The notes: generated by a model from the letters alone, not told the origin. 64,000 bases of DNA from Rhizobium album (GCF_003122325.1 NZ_QFBC01000023.1:1-64000); one strand, 5' to 3'. Positions 28,917-38,852 are shown, counted from the stretch's first letter. Numbers and translations are program-made.

Positions 28917-30680
28917 GTGCTTCGCGTGGGGGCGCAAATCTTGGAAATTCCAAAGAAGATTACAGCGACAAATATCTCCGTGTTGGAGACCTTGAAACTA
29001 TTCGACGAAGAGTTTCTGGAAGTCGCGGCCGGCGTTGCGAAAGCCGAATATGCCCTTTGGTTGGGGTCGGGGATTTCGAGGGAAAGAGTGGCTGACCTAC
29101 GCGTGGTCGCGAGACGCGTGCTCGACTACCTGTCAGTCAATGCAAGAGCTGAAATCGGCGACGGAACATACAAACGGGCACTGGACAAAGCGCTAGGCCT
29201 CGCTTTGACCCATGGCGAGAAAGCTGCGGTTGATCAGGAGGCAGATCCGGCGACTTGGGCGAATATAGACATCATTGTCGAGCGCCTCGTCGGCAAATAC
29301 GCACTACTCCTCGACACACGAATACAGGGACAGCCATCGGACCACCTTGTTTGGGATATCATCGACGTCCGGGGAACTTACGCCGATGATCAGCTCGAGC
29401 CGGACTGTGAACATACAGCCGTTGCGGTATTGGTTCTGGAGGGCGTGTTTCCGAAAGTCGCATCGGCCAACTGGGACGGCCTGGTAGAAAAAGCGGTGGC
29501 AACCCTGTCCGATGGCAATGAAACGCTGGTTAACGTGCTGGTGAGAGCGGAAGATATCGCAGGCGCGGGCGGACGAGCTCTACTTCACAAATTTCACGGC
29601 TGCGCCGTCCAGGCCAAGCGCCATGAAGCGCAGTACCGAGAGTACATTGTAGGTCGGGACCAGCAAATTACGGACTGGCCGAATGATCCAAAGTTCGCCC
29701 TTATGAAAAATCAGCTGGAAGGACTTAGCGTCACGCACCGTACTCTGATGATTGGCCTTTCGGCCCAGGATTCTAACATTAAGGACATATTTTCGGTCGG
29801 CCGCGCTATGCTGAAGCGCGCCTGGCCTTCGCATCCACCCGCTTATGTGTTTGCAGGCGATGAGCTCGGCGCCGAACAGGGGACGATGCTTAAGAGCGTC
29901 TATCAGGACGATTATGACGATCGCCAGCTCGAAATCGAAAAAGCAGCAAAAATTCCTGCTTACGGAAAACCACTCCTGACGGCCTTGGTTCTAAGTGTGC
30001 TGGGTCAGAAATTTGCCAAGTTGATTGAGCTCGTAGATGCGCCGAACATGTCCGCGGAAGAACGGACGAAGATCATTGAAGGAGTAATCGCGGCGCGAAA
30101 TCTCGTTGCGGCCCAGGCTGGAGACACCAGCGACGACAAGCGAGCGTTCATGGACGCGTTTGTCGGCGGAATCACACGAAGCCTTTCGATTTTTCGCGGG
30201 GAGATCGGCGGTCTTGCGAAAGGGATCTATGGCCCGGTTGGGGTATTGCCTATTGGGCAAATGGCCAACGATCCCTATGTCCAGATGTCGAGCATGCCGG
30301 AACTGGGAGTATTCCTCGGGATCGCTGGGCTTGCGACAGATGTGGACGGATGGCGGATCACACCCGTCACCGGCGATGCGAACATGGGCAGCTTCTCAAT
30401 TTCCGGCGCGACCGGGAACCAACAGAAAATGTTCGTCATCTCGAACAATGAAACGCTGTCGAAGCTTATCGGCGAAGGCGTCATAAACGAAGCCGATAGC
30501 GACACCATCGTTGCCGTTTGTTCCGCCCCCGTCGCTCGGCGACAGACGAACCCGTCGTCACGGTTTGGGCGGGGTGACGCGGACAACAGCTATCGCGAGT
30601 TCAGCTTCAAAGAGATTATAGTCAATGCCACGAGTAGCGGCGAGGTATTGGCGAGGCTCAAGGAAGAGGCGACGCTATGA
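28917..30680 (+). CDS. SIR2-family effector of a Lamassu-like system
   Basis: This 587-residue protein has an N-terminal SIR2-like NAD-binding fold: YALWLGSGISRERV (nucleotide-binding loop), then KVASANWDGLVEKAV, LLHKFHG (catalytic His) and LMIGLSAQDSNIKDI. This pattern is shared by SIR2_2-type defence effectors that hydrolyse NAD+. The C-terminal 270 residues are unrecognised. The GTG start has a weak ribosome site; TTG 28941 after GTGGGGGC is an alternative. It overlaps the next gene by 4 bp. Together with the small protein and the SMC-like ATPase that follow, it matches the Lamassu layout (effector LmuA, small LmuC, SMC-like LmuB). Confidence 0.72.
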   Translation: MLRVGAQILEIPKKITATNISVLETLKLFDEEFLEVAAGVAKAEYALWLGSGISRERVADLRVVARRVLDYLSVNARAEIGDGTYKRALDKALGLALTHGEKAAVDQEADPATWANIDIIVERLVGKYALLLDTRIQGQPSDHLVWDIIDVRGTYADDQLEPDCEHTAVAVLVLEGVFPKVASANWDGLVEKAVATLSDGNETLVNVLVRAEDIAGAGGRALLHKFHGCAVQAKRHEAQYREYIVGRDQQITDWPNDPKFALMKNQLEGLSVTHRTLMIGLSAQDSNIKDIFSVGRAMLKRAWPSHPPAYVFAGDELGAEQGTMLKSVYQDDYDDRQLEIEKAAKIPAYGKPLLTALVLSVLGQKFAKLIELVDAPNMSAEERTKIIEGVIAARNLVAAQAGDTSDDKRAFMDAFVGGITRSLSIFRGEIGGLAKGIYGPVGVLPIGQMANDPYVQMSSMPELGVFLGIAGLATDVDGWRITPVTGDANMGSFSISGATGNQQKMFVISNNETLSKLIGEGVINEADSDTIVAVCSAPVARRQTNPSSRFGRGDADNSYREFSFKEIIVNATSSGEVLARLKEEATL

Positions 30681-31285
30681 CACCCATTACGCAGGCACCC
30701 GTTGAGCAGATCGTCGCGATCCTCGAAAGCTCCAAAGCATTTCGGCGGGTGTCCGCTCCGCTGAAGATCGGAAACGTCCCTTTCGAATTCTCCGCTGTTC
30801 TGATCGGGCAGGACAAGAATCCGGACCTGGTAATCGTTATCGATACGATTGCTGAGGATATTCAGCGCACACGTCAAAAAATTGGCGGTCTCGGGCGGGC
30901 TCTGGATGTGGTTGGTTCCCGACGACCGGTTACCGCAATCCTCACCGGTCCGCGGCCAGCCGAAAGCGCCCTCGAGTCAATCTCGAAGGTCTGCCGCGTT
31001 CTACCGGTCGGCACTCCGACTGGTACGAAGGACGACGAGCTGCTCCGCGATTGGCTTTCCGTACTGTTGCCATTGCCAATAGCTCCGCAGACAGGAATAG
31101 CCGCCGATCCGCTCGGGGAAATGATCCAGCTCCTGCCCGCGTCTACTGATCCTCAGCTAAGAAAGTCGGTTATTGACGCGTCTCCACGCGGAGCCGCCGC
31201 TGTCAAGTTGGAGTTGAAGCGGCGGCTAACGACGCCATTCGAAACAGCCGAAAAAAAACTTAAATCCGGTGAGGGCGATCAATGA
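30677..31285 (+). CDS. Small LmuC-like protein
   Basis: This 202-residue protein has no clear motif. Its size and its place between a SIR2 effector and an SMC-like ATPase gene fit the LmuC subunit of Lamassu systems. Both neighbours overlap it by 4 bp, indicating tight translational coupling and probably complex formation. The assignment is contextual. Confidence 0.55.
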   Translation: MTPITQAPVEQIVAILESSKAFRRVSAPLKIGNVPFEFSAVLIGQDKNPDLVIVIDTIAEDIQRTRQKIGGLGRALDVVGSRRPVTAILTGPRPAESALESISKVCRVLPVGTPTGTKDDELLRDWLSVLLPLPIAPQTGIAADPLGEMIQLLPASTDPQLRKSVIDASPRGAAAVKLELKRRLTTPFETAEKKLKSGEGDQ

Positions 31286-33714
31286 ACAGCCTCGACGATG
31301 TCCATCGCCTGTCCATCACTGACTTCCGAAGCATCTCAGGAACAATTCGAGTTCCACTCGATGCACCTATCATCCTGATCCATGGTCCCAACGGAACCGG
31401 GAAGACCAGTGTCCTATCGGCCCTCGAGCTCGCTCTAACTGGCAACGTCAAGGCGATGAGAGAAGACGATGCGAATTTTGCACGGCATGTGGTTCACGAA
31501 GGGGCTCAACGCGCCAAGGTCGTTATAGAAGGACCTCTAGGTCCCGTGGATGATCGTGGCAGCTTTGTGATCGAGAACGGCCGCATTGCCGGCACACCGT
31601 ACCTTGACGGCGGCGATGGCAAATTTTTCAGCGAGCGCTGCTATCTTGCGCAATCAATGCTCGGGCGCCTCCTCGACATCTATCAGAAATCGAAAGTCGA
31701 GGACGGCGAGAGCGCCCTTACTCAATTTGTGAAAGACCTGCTCGGGCTGAGCCAGCTCGATGCACTAATCGACGGTCTTCACGACGCAGGACATAAAGCT
31801 CGGACAAAAAATCTTGTGCCGGAATATCGAGCTTTTGAAAGTCGGATCGAGCGAACAGATCAGGAAATAGTGCTGCTTAGGGCCGAACTTGCGAACCAAG
31901 ATAAAACTCGCGCCGAAGAGCTTGGAAAGGTTCTAGCCGCATTGAATGCACTGTTACCCAATGACCCCTCAAATGGGTTTGACCTCGAAAGCCTCAACGC
32001 TCTGCTTGGCAACTTGGGCACCGAAGGCGTTGCCGTGGAAGCAACCCGTCGTCTGAACGATCTCCGGTCGCTCACAAGTGCCTGGTCGAAGCTGCCAAGC
32101 GATTCAGGATCTGAAGAGCGCACCCAAGTGGAAGCGGACGAACAAGTGGCGCGAGAAGCTGCCAACCAGTGGCGAACGACGACGGGCGCCGAATTGGAGG
32201 AGCTGGTCGCCTCTCTACGCGTCCATTTTCCGGACTTGCCCTCCTGGTCCTCGACCGACCCGATGACCGCCGCTGAGCAAGCTGAGAGGCGGATCGCAAA
32301 CGAAATAACCCGTATTGAGACGCTGCTGGAAAACGACGAAGCGGCAAAGAAGAAGGAATTGGAACTCAACGACAGCATCGCGAAGGAAGAAGCGCGCGGG
32401 CTACTCGTCGACGCTGAGATTTCAAAACTTGCGCAGGACGCCGGTCAGTTCGCGAGTGCCCTTGCAACGCTTCTACCTCATATTCATACTGACGATTGCC
32501 CTGTGTGTGGGCGGGATTTTTCGCAGGTGTCACCGGATGAACGTCTGTCGCTTCGTGTACAAAAAAGCATCGCGAAGCTAACTGACGATGCAAGCCGCTT
32601 AACCGCCCTCGCGTCGGAAAAGACCGCATCGATAAGCCGCCTTGCCCAGCTTCGGCGCGAACTCGCTTCTCAGACCGCCACACGGATTTCCGACGAGTTA
32701 CGATTGAATTCGATAAACGCCCAGGCCGACGTCGCTGAAGGCAAGGTCACATTGGCCAGGCTGTGGCAAGCGGCAATAGACGGGACTGCTCTTCTCGCCG
32801 GCGAGGCTAAACTCAAGGACCGACTGGCAAGTTTTCGCGAAAGGGATCGTGGGGCATCCGAGCTTCTGAACGCTGCAATTCGCATGGCCGGGGAAATGGC
32901 ACGGACCGATCTCGCCCGAGAACCCTTTGACGTTATAGCCTCGGCGCTAATTGCCCAGGCTGAGGATGATGTCGAACGGGCAACTTCTCTTCAAACTCAC
33001 CGCGGAACCGCCATACAGTCGGCTCTTGCGATTACCTCGATTGACGAGCGTCGAAAAAAGATCGCAGAAAACCTTGAAAAGGCCCGAGCGACGCGCGCGG
33101 TCTTGGCGGGAGCGGTGGCCGAACTTGAGACGTTGAAAGGACAAGCGAAGACCATCGCCGATACCGCGCAAGAAGCTAGAACCATGATCGTCAGACGCGT
33201 TTTCAACGAGTCGCTGAACACGCTCTGGCGGGATCTTTTTGTTCGTCTTGCCCCTACCGAGCCATTTGTTCCCGCCTTCAAGATACCCGGCTCGGATTCT
33301 AAGGATTTCGCCAAACTCGAAACCGTGCATCGGAATGGCAAGAAGGGTGGAACGCCGGGATCGATGTTGAGCGCCGGAAATTTGAACACGGCGGCATTGA
33401 CGCTGTTTCTCGCACTCCATTTTTCCGTTGGTACGAGAATTCCGTGGCTTGTACTTGATGATCCGGTTCAGAATATGGACGAAGTTCACGTTGCGCAGTT
33501 TGCCGCGCTGTTGCGAACAATTTCGCGCGCTCATGGAACAAAGGTGATTATCGCGGTTCATGAGCGGACGTTGTTCGACTATTTAAAGCTAGAACTAAGT
33601 CCTTCGTTCGAGAAAGACAGGCTACTCGCAGTCGAACTTCGCAGGGCGGCCGGCGAACCTACAACGGTCGATCCCGACCTACTCACGTACCTGGTGGACG
33701 CGGTTGCGGCATAA
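31282..33714 (+). CDS. SMC/Rad50-like ATPase with zinc hook (LmuB-like)
   Basis: This 810-residue protein has Walker A HGPNGTGKTS (residues 34-43), a long predicted coiled coil interrupted near residue 407 by CPVCGRDF (a Rad50-type zinc-hook CxxC), and a second coiled coil. C-terminal AAA elements follow: SAGNLNTAAL (signature-like) and LVLDDPVQNMDE (Walker B, near residue 722). Such ATPases sense DNA ends or unusual DNA structures. Here it ends a coupled three-gene operon with a SIR2 effector, matching Lamassu-Sir2, where the SMC-like protein recognises invading DNA and releases the effector. Confidence 0.75.
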   Translation: MNSLDDVHRLSITDFRSISGTIRVPLDAPIILIHGPNGTGKTSVLSALELALTGNVKAMREDDANFARHVVHEGAQRAKVVIEGPLGPVDDRGSFVIENGRIAGTPYLDGGDGKFFSERCYLAQSMLGRLLDIYQKSKVEDGESALTQFVKDLLGLSQLDALIDGLHDAGHKARTKNLVPEYRAFESRIERTDQEIVLLRAELANQDKTRAEELGKVLAALNALLPNDPSNGFDLESLNALLGNLGTEGVAVEATRRLNDLRSLTSAWSKLPSDSGSEERTQVEADEQVAREAANQWRTTTGAELEELVASLRVHFPDLPSWSSTDPMTAAEQAERRIANEITRIETLLENDEAAKKKELELNDSIAKEEARGLLVDAEISKLAQDAGQFASALATLLPHIHTDDCPVCGRDFSQVSPDERLSLRVQKSIAKLTDDASRLTALASEKTASISRLAQLRRELASQTATRISDELRLNSINAQADVAEGKVTLARLWQAAIDGTALLAGEAKLKDRLASFRERDRGASELLNAAIRMAGEMARTDLAREPFDVIASALIAQAEDDVERATSLQTHRGTAIQSALAITSIDERRKKIAENLEKARATRAVLAGAVAELETLKGQAKTIADTAQEARTMIVRRVFNESLNTLWRDLFVRLAPTEPFVPAFKIPGSDSKDFAKLETVHRNGKKGGTPGSMLSAGNLNTAALTLFLALHFSVGTRIPWLVLDDPVQNMDEVHVAQFAALLRTISRAHGTKVIIAVHERTLFDYLKLELSPSFEKDRLLAVELRRAAGEPTTVDPDLLTYLVDAVAA

Positions 33715-33792
33715 GAAGTTGCCGTGCCGCCAGGTCAGCGCTTGGGGCACTCCAGACCGCCTGCCATCATACTCAACATCGTCTTGATGTTC

Positions 33793-34923
33793 TCAGATTA
33801 CGCCCCACGCCCGAAACCTTCCCCTGCCCGTCATCTCCCTCAACCCCAGTTCCTGCACGATCCGCCGCGCTCCTTGCGGCGTCACCCCAAGCGTCTTCGC
33901 CACCATGCCAGCCGAGATCAGCGGCCGCGCCATGACGAGCTCGACGAGCTCCGGCAGCCTGGACGACGTCCGCCGCCCCTCCAATTTGCGCATCATCATC
34001 TGCCGCGCCAGCACCAATCGGTCATGCTCCTTCAGCCCCGTCTCGGCGGCAATCGTCAACGCCCTCGCAATGACCAGCAACCGCGTCTCCCGATCACGAT
34101 GCCGGCGCCGATCGACGGGGATGGCTTTTAGTCCCAGATTGATCGACGCGAGATGTCCGCCGGTGGTGACACCACCGGCGCGCAGAAGCGAGGCGGCTAG
34201 CAGCCGCCCGAGCCAGGGCGCATGCTGAAGGACTGCTATCTCGTTCCAGGCATCAAGGGCGACAATCGCCTGCAGCATTGCCGGCAGGTTTTGGGCCTGG
34301 CGCAAAACGCTGCACCATTCCTCGAGCCTCTCGTCCTCGTCCCAGTCGAGATCATAGATCAGCGGATCGGCCGGAGCACGGCCGGGCCTCCTAGCTTGCT
34401 CGATTGCTGCCTCGGATCGGGCCAGCAGCGCATCGATGGCTGTATAATCGACACCGGGGATATCTTTGGCGTCGCCGTTATCGTCCCCCTCCCCCTCGCG
34501 ACCAATCAGGGTCGCTGGTCTGATGACGCCGGCAGTCTCGGTCTCGCGCGCGCCGGTCGACGTGATCTCCCCGGCTTTCCGCAACGTCCGAATACCCTCG
34601 GCCGACAGCGCCCACCCGGGCGGCTGAGCGGCGATCCGACGGCGGGTCCGGAGCACGTCGCGGGCGATGGTGAGCTCGTGGGTGGGAGTGCGAATGTCAC
34701 GCGTAGCGTCGTGCAGAACAAGGTCCTCGAGATGCACCAGTTCGCCGTCGATCCAGAGTGAGGCACAGGCGTCGGCGAAATGCATCCTCTCTACCCACCC
34801 CTCTCCGACCGGCGAACGGGCGATGCGCTCGTCGAGACGCGCCAATGCGATGCCTGCGTCCGATATCGGCCGCAGCAGGGTCTGGATGGGTAACTTGGCC
34901 AGATCGTAACGCATTGAAATCAT
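33793..34923 (-). CDS. DUF1612 / RHE_PE00001-type rhizobial plasmid protein
   Basis: This 376-residue protein is of a type common on rhizobial plasmids. It shows [48 protein letters not shown], and a C-terminal helix-turn-helix-like segment, [20 protein letters not shown]. The family is annotated as DUF1612 with a winged HTH and has no established function. It is convergent with the Lamassu-like ATPase gene (78-bp gap) and divergent from the recombinase gene. Confidence 0.75.
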   Translation of the reverse strand: MISMRYDLAKLPIQTLLRPISDAGIALARLDERIARSPVGEGWVERMHFADACASLWIDGELVHLEDLVLHDATRDIRTPTHELTIARDVLRTRRRIAAQPPGWALSAEGIRTLRKAGEITSTGARETETAGVIRPATLIGREGEGDDNGDAKDIPGVDYTAIDALLARSEAAIEQARRPGRAPADPLIYDLDWDEDERLEEWCSVLRQAQNLPAMLQAIVALDAWNEIAVLQHAPWLGRLLAASLLRAGGVTTGGHLASINLGLKAIPVDRRRHRDRETRLLVIARALTIAAETGLKEHDRLVLARQMMMRKLEGRRTSSRLPELVELVMARPLISAGMVAKTLGVTPQGARRIVQELGLREMTGRGRFRAWGVI

Positions 34924-35100
34924 GGTAAATGATTTGTTAAAAGAACTCTATCTGAATGTTGACGTTCGTCACATGGTATGACTGCCAGTAGAGGCTTTAA
35001 CCTCCGATAAGTATCCCTTATCGAGGCTTATTGATTTCTGCCCGCAAATCAGAAAAAGTCGTGCCGATGGACGGCCGTAGCGCCGCCTCGAAGCACCCTT

Positions 35101-36258
35101 TTGGAGCCACGCTTGCCATCTTCAAGCCAAAAGTCACCGGTCGACCGTCGCGCCGAAGAACTCGACACGATTGCCGCCGTCCTTCCGATGGAGCGGCGTG
35201 ACGAACTGGCCGAGCTGCTGACCGACCAGGATATCCAAACCCTGAAGCATCTGGTCAACGAGGGCATGGGCGAAAACACGCTTCGCGCCCTGACGTCAGA
35301 TCTTGCTTACCTGCAGGCCTGGTCTCTCGCCGCCACCGGAAAGTCGCTGCCCTGGCCTGCGCCAGAAGCGATGCTTTTGAAATTCGTTGCCCACCACCTG
35401 TGGGATCCGCAAAAGCGCGCCGTCGATCCCGATCACGGCATGCCGGAAGCCGTTTCGCAAAACCTCCGCGATCAGGGATTTTTGCGCACCGCCGGGCCGC
35501 ATGCGCCGGACACCGTGCGCCGACGGCTGGCATCCTGGTCGACGCTGACGAAATGGCGAGGACTCGCCGGCGCCTTCGCCTCCCCGGCCCTCAAGTCCGC
35601 TATTCGCCTCGCCGTCCGGGCCACGCCGCGGCCACGAAAGCGGAAGAGCGCCAAAGCGGTGACCGGCGACGTGTTGGCTCAAATGCTGGCGACCTGCAGC
35701 ACCCGCAGCCTGCGCGATATTCGAGACCGGGCGATCCTGATGGTCGCTTTTGCCTCGGGCGGCCGCCGGCGCAGTGAGATTGCCGGACTGCGTGTGGAAC
35801 AGATTACCGTCGAGTCACCGATCGAGACCGACGGCAGCCCTCCCCTCCCCTCTCGCGCCATTCATCTTGGCCGCACCAAAACATCTGGCGCCGACCAGAA
35901 CGAAGTCGTCTATCTCAACGGTCGGCCTGTCGAGGCGCTCAATGCCTGGATCGACGCGGCGAAGATCGAAAGTGGCAGCGTGTTTCGCAAGGTCGATCGC
36001 TGGGGCAATGTGTCGAAGCGGGCGCTGGAGCCGGGAGCGGTCAATGCGATCGTCAAGCAGCGGGCGGAGATGGCCGGATTGGAGCCCGGGGAGTTTTCCG
36101 CGCATGGGCTGCGGTCAGGCTATCTGACCGAGGCCGCAAACAGAGGTATTCCACTTCCCGAAGCCATGGAACAGTCACGGCATCGATCGGTCCAGCAGGC
36201 GTCAAGCTATTACAACAGCGAAACACGTCGAAGTGGTCGAGCGGCGCAGCTGCTATAG
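35101..36258 (+). CDS. Tyrosine recombinase / integrase
   Basis: This 385-residue site-specific recombinase has an N-terminal SAM-like core-binding domain and a C-terminal catalytic domain. Its tetrad is visible: Arg in SGGRRRSEIAGL, His and Arg in HGLRSGYL, a second His in SRHRSVQQ, and the Tyr nucleophile in SSYYNSE. Family members often lie on rhizobial plasmids near repABC. It may resolve plasmid multimers or mobilise the neighbouring cargo. The ORF starts at a TTG with no strong ribosome site, so the true start may lie slightly downstream. Confidence 0.85.
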   Translation: MEPRLPSSSQKSPVDRRAEELDTIAAVLPMERRDELAELLTDQDIQTLKHLVNEGMGENTLRALTSDLAYLQAWSLAATGKSLPWPAPEAMLLKFVAHHLWDPQKRAVDPDHGMPEAVSQNLRDQGFLRTAGPHAPDTVRRRLASWSTLTKWRGLAGAFASPALKSAIRLAVRATPRPRKRKSAKAVTGDVLAQMLATCSTRSLRDIRDRAILMVAFASGGRRRSEIAGLRVEQITVESPIETDGSPPLPSRAIHLGRTKTSGADQNEVVYLNGRPVEALNAWIDAAKIESGSVFRKVDRWGNVSKRALEPGAVNAIVKQRAEMAGLEPGEFSAHGLRSGYLTEAANRGIPLPEAMEQSRHRSVQQASSYYNSETRRSGRAAQLL

Positions 36259-36681
36259 CCTGACGGCAGGAAGGTCATCTGGCCAGGGAGATTCTACGCT
36301 CCAACGCATCGATCCTCGCGGTAAGGTCTCGTATCGCCGCGGCGCAGCTTTTCGGTTGGGTCCCAGCGTTCGGCGGATGCTCAAGCAATGGACGATGCAC
36401 ATAGCATGCCGGACTTTGGGCACCGTGGTGTCTCCGCCTAAAAACTCAATAAGGATTTCGGTTGAGACTGGGGAACAGCTTACTTTCCCGAAACTGTTCG
36501 CTCTGCTATAGCCAAGGCGACCTCGAGGCAACTCCCAGGCGCTCCACCATCTGCGGGGCGTGACGGTCGTAGTGACCTGTGCCGGCCCGGCTTGCCGGGC
36601 TGGCACGGCTGGGTCCCCTTCCCGATGCAGGGCACTGCTGCATTCAATTGTCGCTGCTCCGCACAACCGAATGGTTTTCGT
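36259..36681. other. Intergenic region with a strong hairpin
   Basis: No gene is supported in this 423-bp stretch. A near-perfect 13-bp inverted repeat occupies 36579-36606 and is listed separately. The promoter of the next gene should lie close to it. Confidence 0.35.
36579..36606. repeat. 13-bp GC-rich inverted repeat
   Basis: The left arm GTGCCGGCCCGGC (36579-36591) and right arm GCCGGGCTGGCAC (36594-36606) pair with one G-U type mismatch around a minimal TT spacer. No T-tract follows. It could be a terminator for the recombinase gene, a cruciform-forming site or a recombinase binding site. Confidence 0.55.
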
Positions 36682-37482
36682 GTGACCACACTGATCGCCT
36701 GGATCGCTTTCGATAACAAGTTTGCCGCAGCATATATGGCAAGCGACAGCAGAATTACCTGGGACAGCCAAGGTGTGAAGCGCTGGGACGCAGGCCGGAA
36801 GATTTTCGCAAGCAAGACCTATCCCGACATTCTAGGCTACGCGGGCGACGTCGTTTTCCCGGCGCTTGCGCTTAGCCAACTCATCGAAGCGTTCGACGCG
36901 AACACCATGTTCAATTCGGACGCAACTCCTTGGGAGCGCCACGAGATCATCAAAAGATCTCTCAAGGACTCCTATGCTCATCGCCATCATACTGATGACA
37001 GAGATTTCCACATATTGCACCTCAGCCGATGGGATGGCGAGCCCAGGGCAACAGTCCATGCCTGGTGCCTCGAATATGCGGCAGCCGGAAAGGCTTGGAC
37101 CGACCGCGTTCTGGAGATACCGACTAGCACTGGCATTATCGAGCGTATTGGCTCGGGTGTGCCGGCAGCCAAGACACATGAACGTCTCTGGGCTGCCACA
37201 TATAGCAGGGAGATATTCTCGTCGTTCTGCGACGCCATCTCAAGCGGCACTGACAGCCTTTCCGGCGGCGCCGCACAGTTGGCCGGCTTCTACCCGAGGG
37301 GGGTGGCGAAGACGTTTGGCATCTTGCGCGATAGCAAAGCTTTTTTGAACGGCCTTCCCGTCCACGCGCCAATTTCGAATAGCACCATCGAATGGCGCGA
37401 CCACCTTTTCCAACGGATCGATATTTCGACCGGAAAGCTGCTCGAGGGCGCGCAAGTTCACACGAGGCCGAAAGGCAAATAG
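36682..37482 (+). CDS. Hypothetical protein, possible Ntn-hydrolase-like fold
   Basis: This protein of about 266 residues starts at a GTG with sequence TTLIAWIAFDNKFAAAYMASDSRITWD, followed by KRWDAGRKIFAS and ILGYAGDVVFPA. The N-terminal Thr-Thr-Leu with 'ASDSR' and 'GYAGD' resembles the proteasome/Ntn-hydrolase style of uncharacterised bacterial proteins. The frame is open from 36592, but homology-like sequence begins at the GTG. It stands alone between the recombinase and a parS-like site. The function is unknown. Confidence 0.6.
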   Translation: MTTLIAWIAFDNKFAAAYMASDSRITWDSQGVKRWDAGRKIFASKTYPDILGYAGDVVFPALALSQLIEAFDANTMFNSDATPWERHEIIKRSLKDSYAHRHHTDDRDFHILHLSRWDGEPRATVHAWCLEYAAAGKAWTDRVLEIPTSTGIIERIGSGVPAAKTHERLWAATYSREIFSSFCDAISSGTDSLSGGAAQLAGFYPRGVAKTFGILRDSKAFLNGLPVHAPISNSTIEWRDHLFQRIDISTGKLLEGAQVHTRPKGK

Positions 37483-37499
37483 ATTAGCACGCTTCAAAA

Positions 37500-37515
37500 G
37501 TTGCCAGCCGGAAAC
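37500..37515 (-). promoter_or_regulatory. parS: parS-like centromere site beyond repC
   Basis: The 16-mer reads GTTGCCAGCCGGAAAC on the plus strand and GTTTCCGGCTGGCAAC on the minus strand. It fits the repABC centromere pattern GTTNNCNGCNGNNAAC and is identical to the copy between repA and repB, in the opposite orientation. RepB is expected to bind it. Confidence 0.75.
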
Positions 37516-37580
37516 TTCTGCGAAAAAATTCACTTTAACCATATATTTCAGCCGGTTAGTCACATAATCGCGAAGATCCG

Positions 37581-38798
37581 TCACGCCGAAACGCGTGACG
37601 GCATACCGCTGGCTCGTAGGGCGGCGAAAAGCATAGGTGCGAGTGAAAACTCGCCGCGCCGGGCCTTTGCTGTCAAATCACGGAGATATCCGCCGGCCGA
37701 GTTGATATGGCCCGTTCGCTCCAAAATGCAGGCAATTGCGATTGCCGACCCCATCTGCCCCATGACTTCGCATGCTTCCTCGTAAGCCGACGGGCTAACA
37801 CCAAGCATGGACCGAACCGTCACGGCGGCCGACATCATGTCACGCCAGCTTACGATTGATCCACCCGGCCCATAGGGCACAATCTCCGGGCAAGCGCGCA
37901 GCACCATCGATAGCGGGAACACTTCGGGTTCGTCTTTCCGCCCTGCTAGTTTGTTTGGCTCAGGCTTCTCGCCCTGCTTCTTTTCGAAGCGAGGTTCAAA
38001 TTCATTATGAGATTCGGTATTTGAATTCTGTATGTGGCATCCGTATGCGATGTCATTGCCATCGCTTTTTGTGATTTCTTCCTGCGTTTCCAACATTCTG
38101 GTGACTTCCTCGTGCAGTAGGCTCATCTCGTCGAGGCTTGTCATCAAGTCCCGCAGTGTCGGGCGGCGTGCGAATCTCCCCACGATCTCGACGAAACATG
38201 CTTCTGCCGCGGCCCAATCACCTGGCAGGTTTTCTTCCATCCCTACCGTGATCAGCTTACGGACGTCGCGTCGGACGATCGTGAGGCGGTCCTTCATGAC
38301 ACGGAAGCGGCGCTGTTCGGCGGCTACGTCCTGGGCGAGAGCCGCGAACTCGCTTGCGCGCGCAAGCAGCGGCGCGAGACTGAATCCATATGCATCCTCG
38401 ATGTTGCCCTCGTCGCCCTTTCGAGCATAGCGCTTCCCGTTGGGGCTATCCTTCCTGATGATGACACCGGCCTCTACAAGGGCGCCAAGGCATTTGCGCA
38501 AAGTAGTTCCAGCAATTCCATTTGCTCGCGCCGAAAGCTGGGCGTTCGACGGAAAAACAATCAAGTTCTTCTCGCCGTCGAGTTCTGCAGCAGGGAAGAA
38601 TGACAATAGAGCATTCAAGACGGCCAAAGCTCGATCTTGCAGACCAAGGCGCGAGCGGGCGTCACCTATGTCACGAAACACACGCCACTTATCTACCGAG
38701 CGGATTGTTACGGCCTGCTCGGTCTTCACCTGACGCTTTATCAGAGCGAGCGTCATCGGCCGCCGCCCGAAGGGCGTCGTGATATATCCCGTTTCCAT
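37581..38798 (-). CDS. repC: RepC replication initiator
   Basis: This 405-residue protein begins METGYITTPFGRRPMTLALI, which is the invariant RepC N-terminus (TTPFGRRPM). RepC is the essential replication initiator of repABC plasmids, and its own coding region normally contains the origin. I start at ATG 38798, with AAAGGT upstream; the frame is open from GTG 38807. The central region shows the winged-helix-like DNA-binding segment LRKCLGALVEAGVIIRKDSPNGKRY. Its expression is expected to be repressed by the antisense RNA encoded opposite its leader and by RepA/RepB. Confidence 0.95.
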   Translation of the reverse strand: METGYITTPFGRRPMTLALIKRQVKTEQAVTIRSVDKWRVFRDIGDARSRLGLQDRALAVLNALLSFFPAAELDGEKNLIVFPSNAQLSARANGIAGTTLRKCLGALVEAGVIIRKDSPNGKRYARKGDEGNIEDAYGFSLAPLLARASEFAALAQDVAAEQRRFRVMKDRLTIVRRDVRKLITVGMEENLPGDWAAAEACFVEIVGRFARRPTLRDLMTSLDEMSLLHEEVTRMLETQEEITKSDGNDIAYGCHIQNSNTESHNEFEPRFEKKQGEKPEPNKLAGRKDEPEVFPLSMVLRACPEIVPYGPGGSIVSWRDMMSAAVTVRSMLGVSPSAYEEACEVMGQMGSAIAIACILERTGHINSAGGYLRDLTAKARRGEFSLAPMLFAALRASGMPSRVSA

Positions 38799-38852
38799 GT
38801 CCTTCACCTTTCACAAGGCAAAGAAAAGGCTACGCCAGTGTGGCGTTGACTC

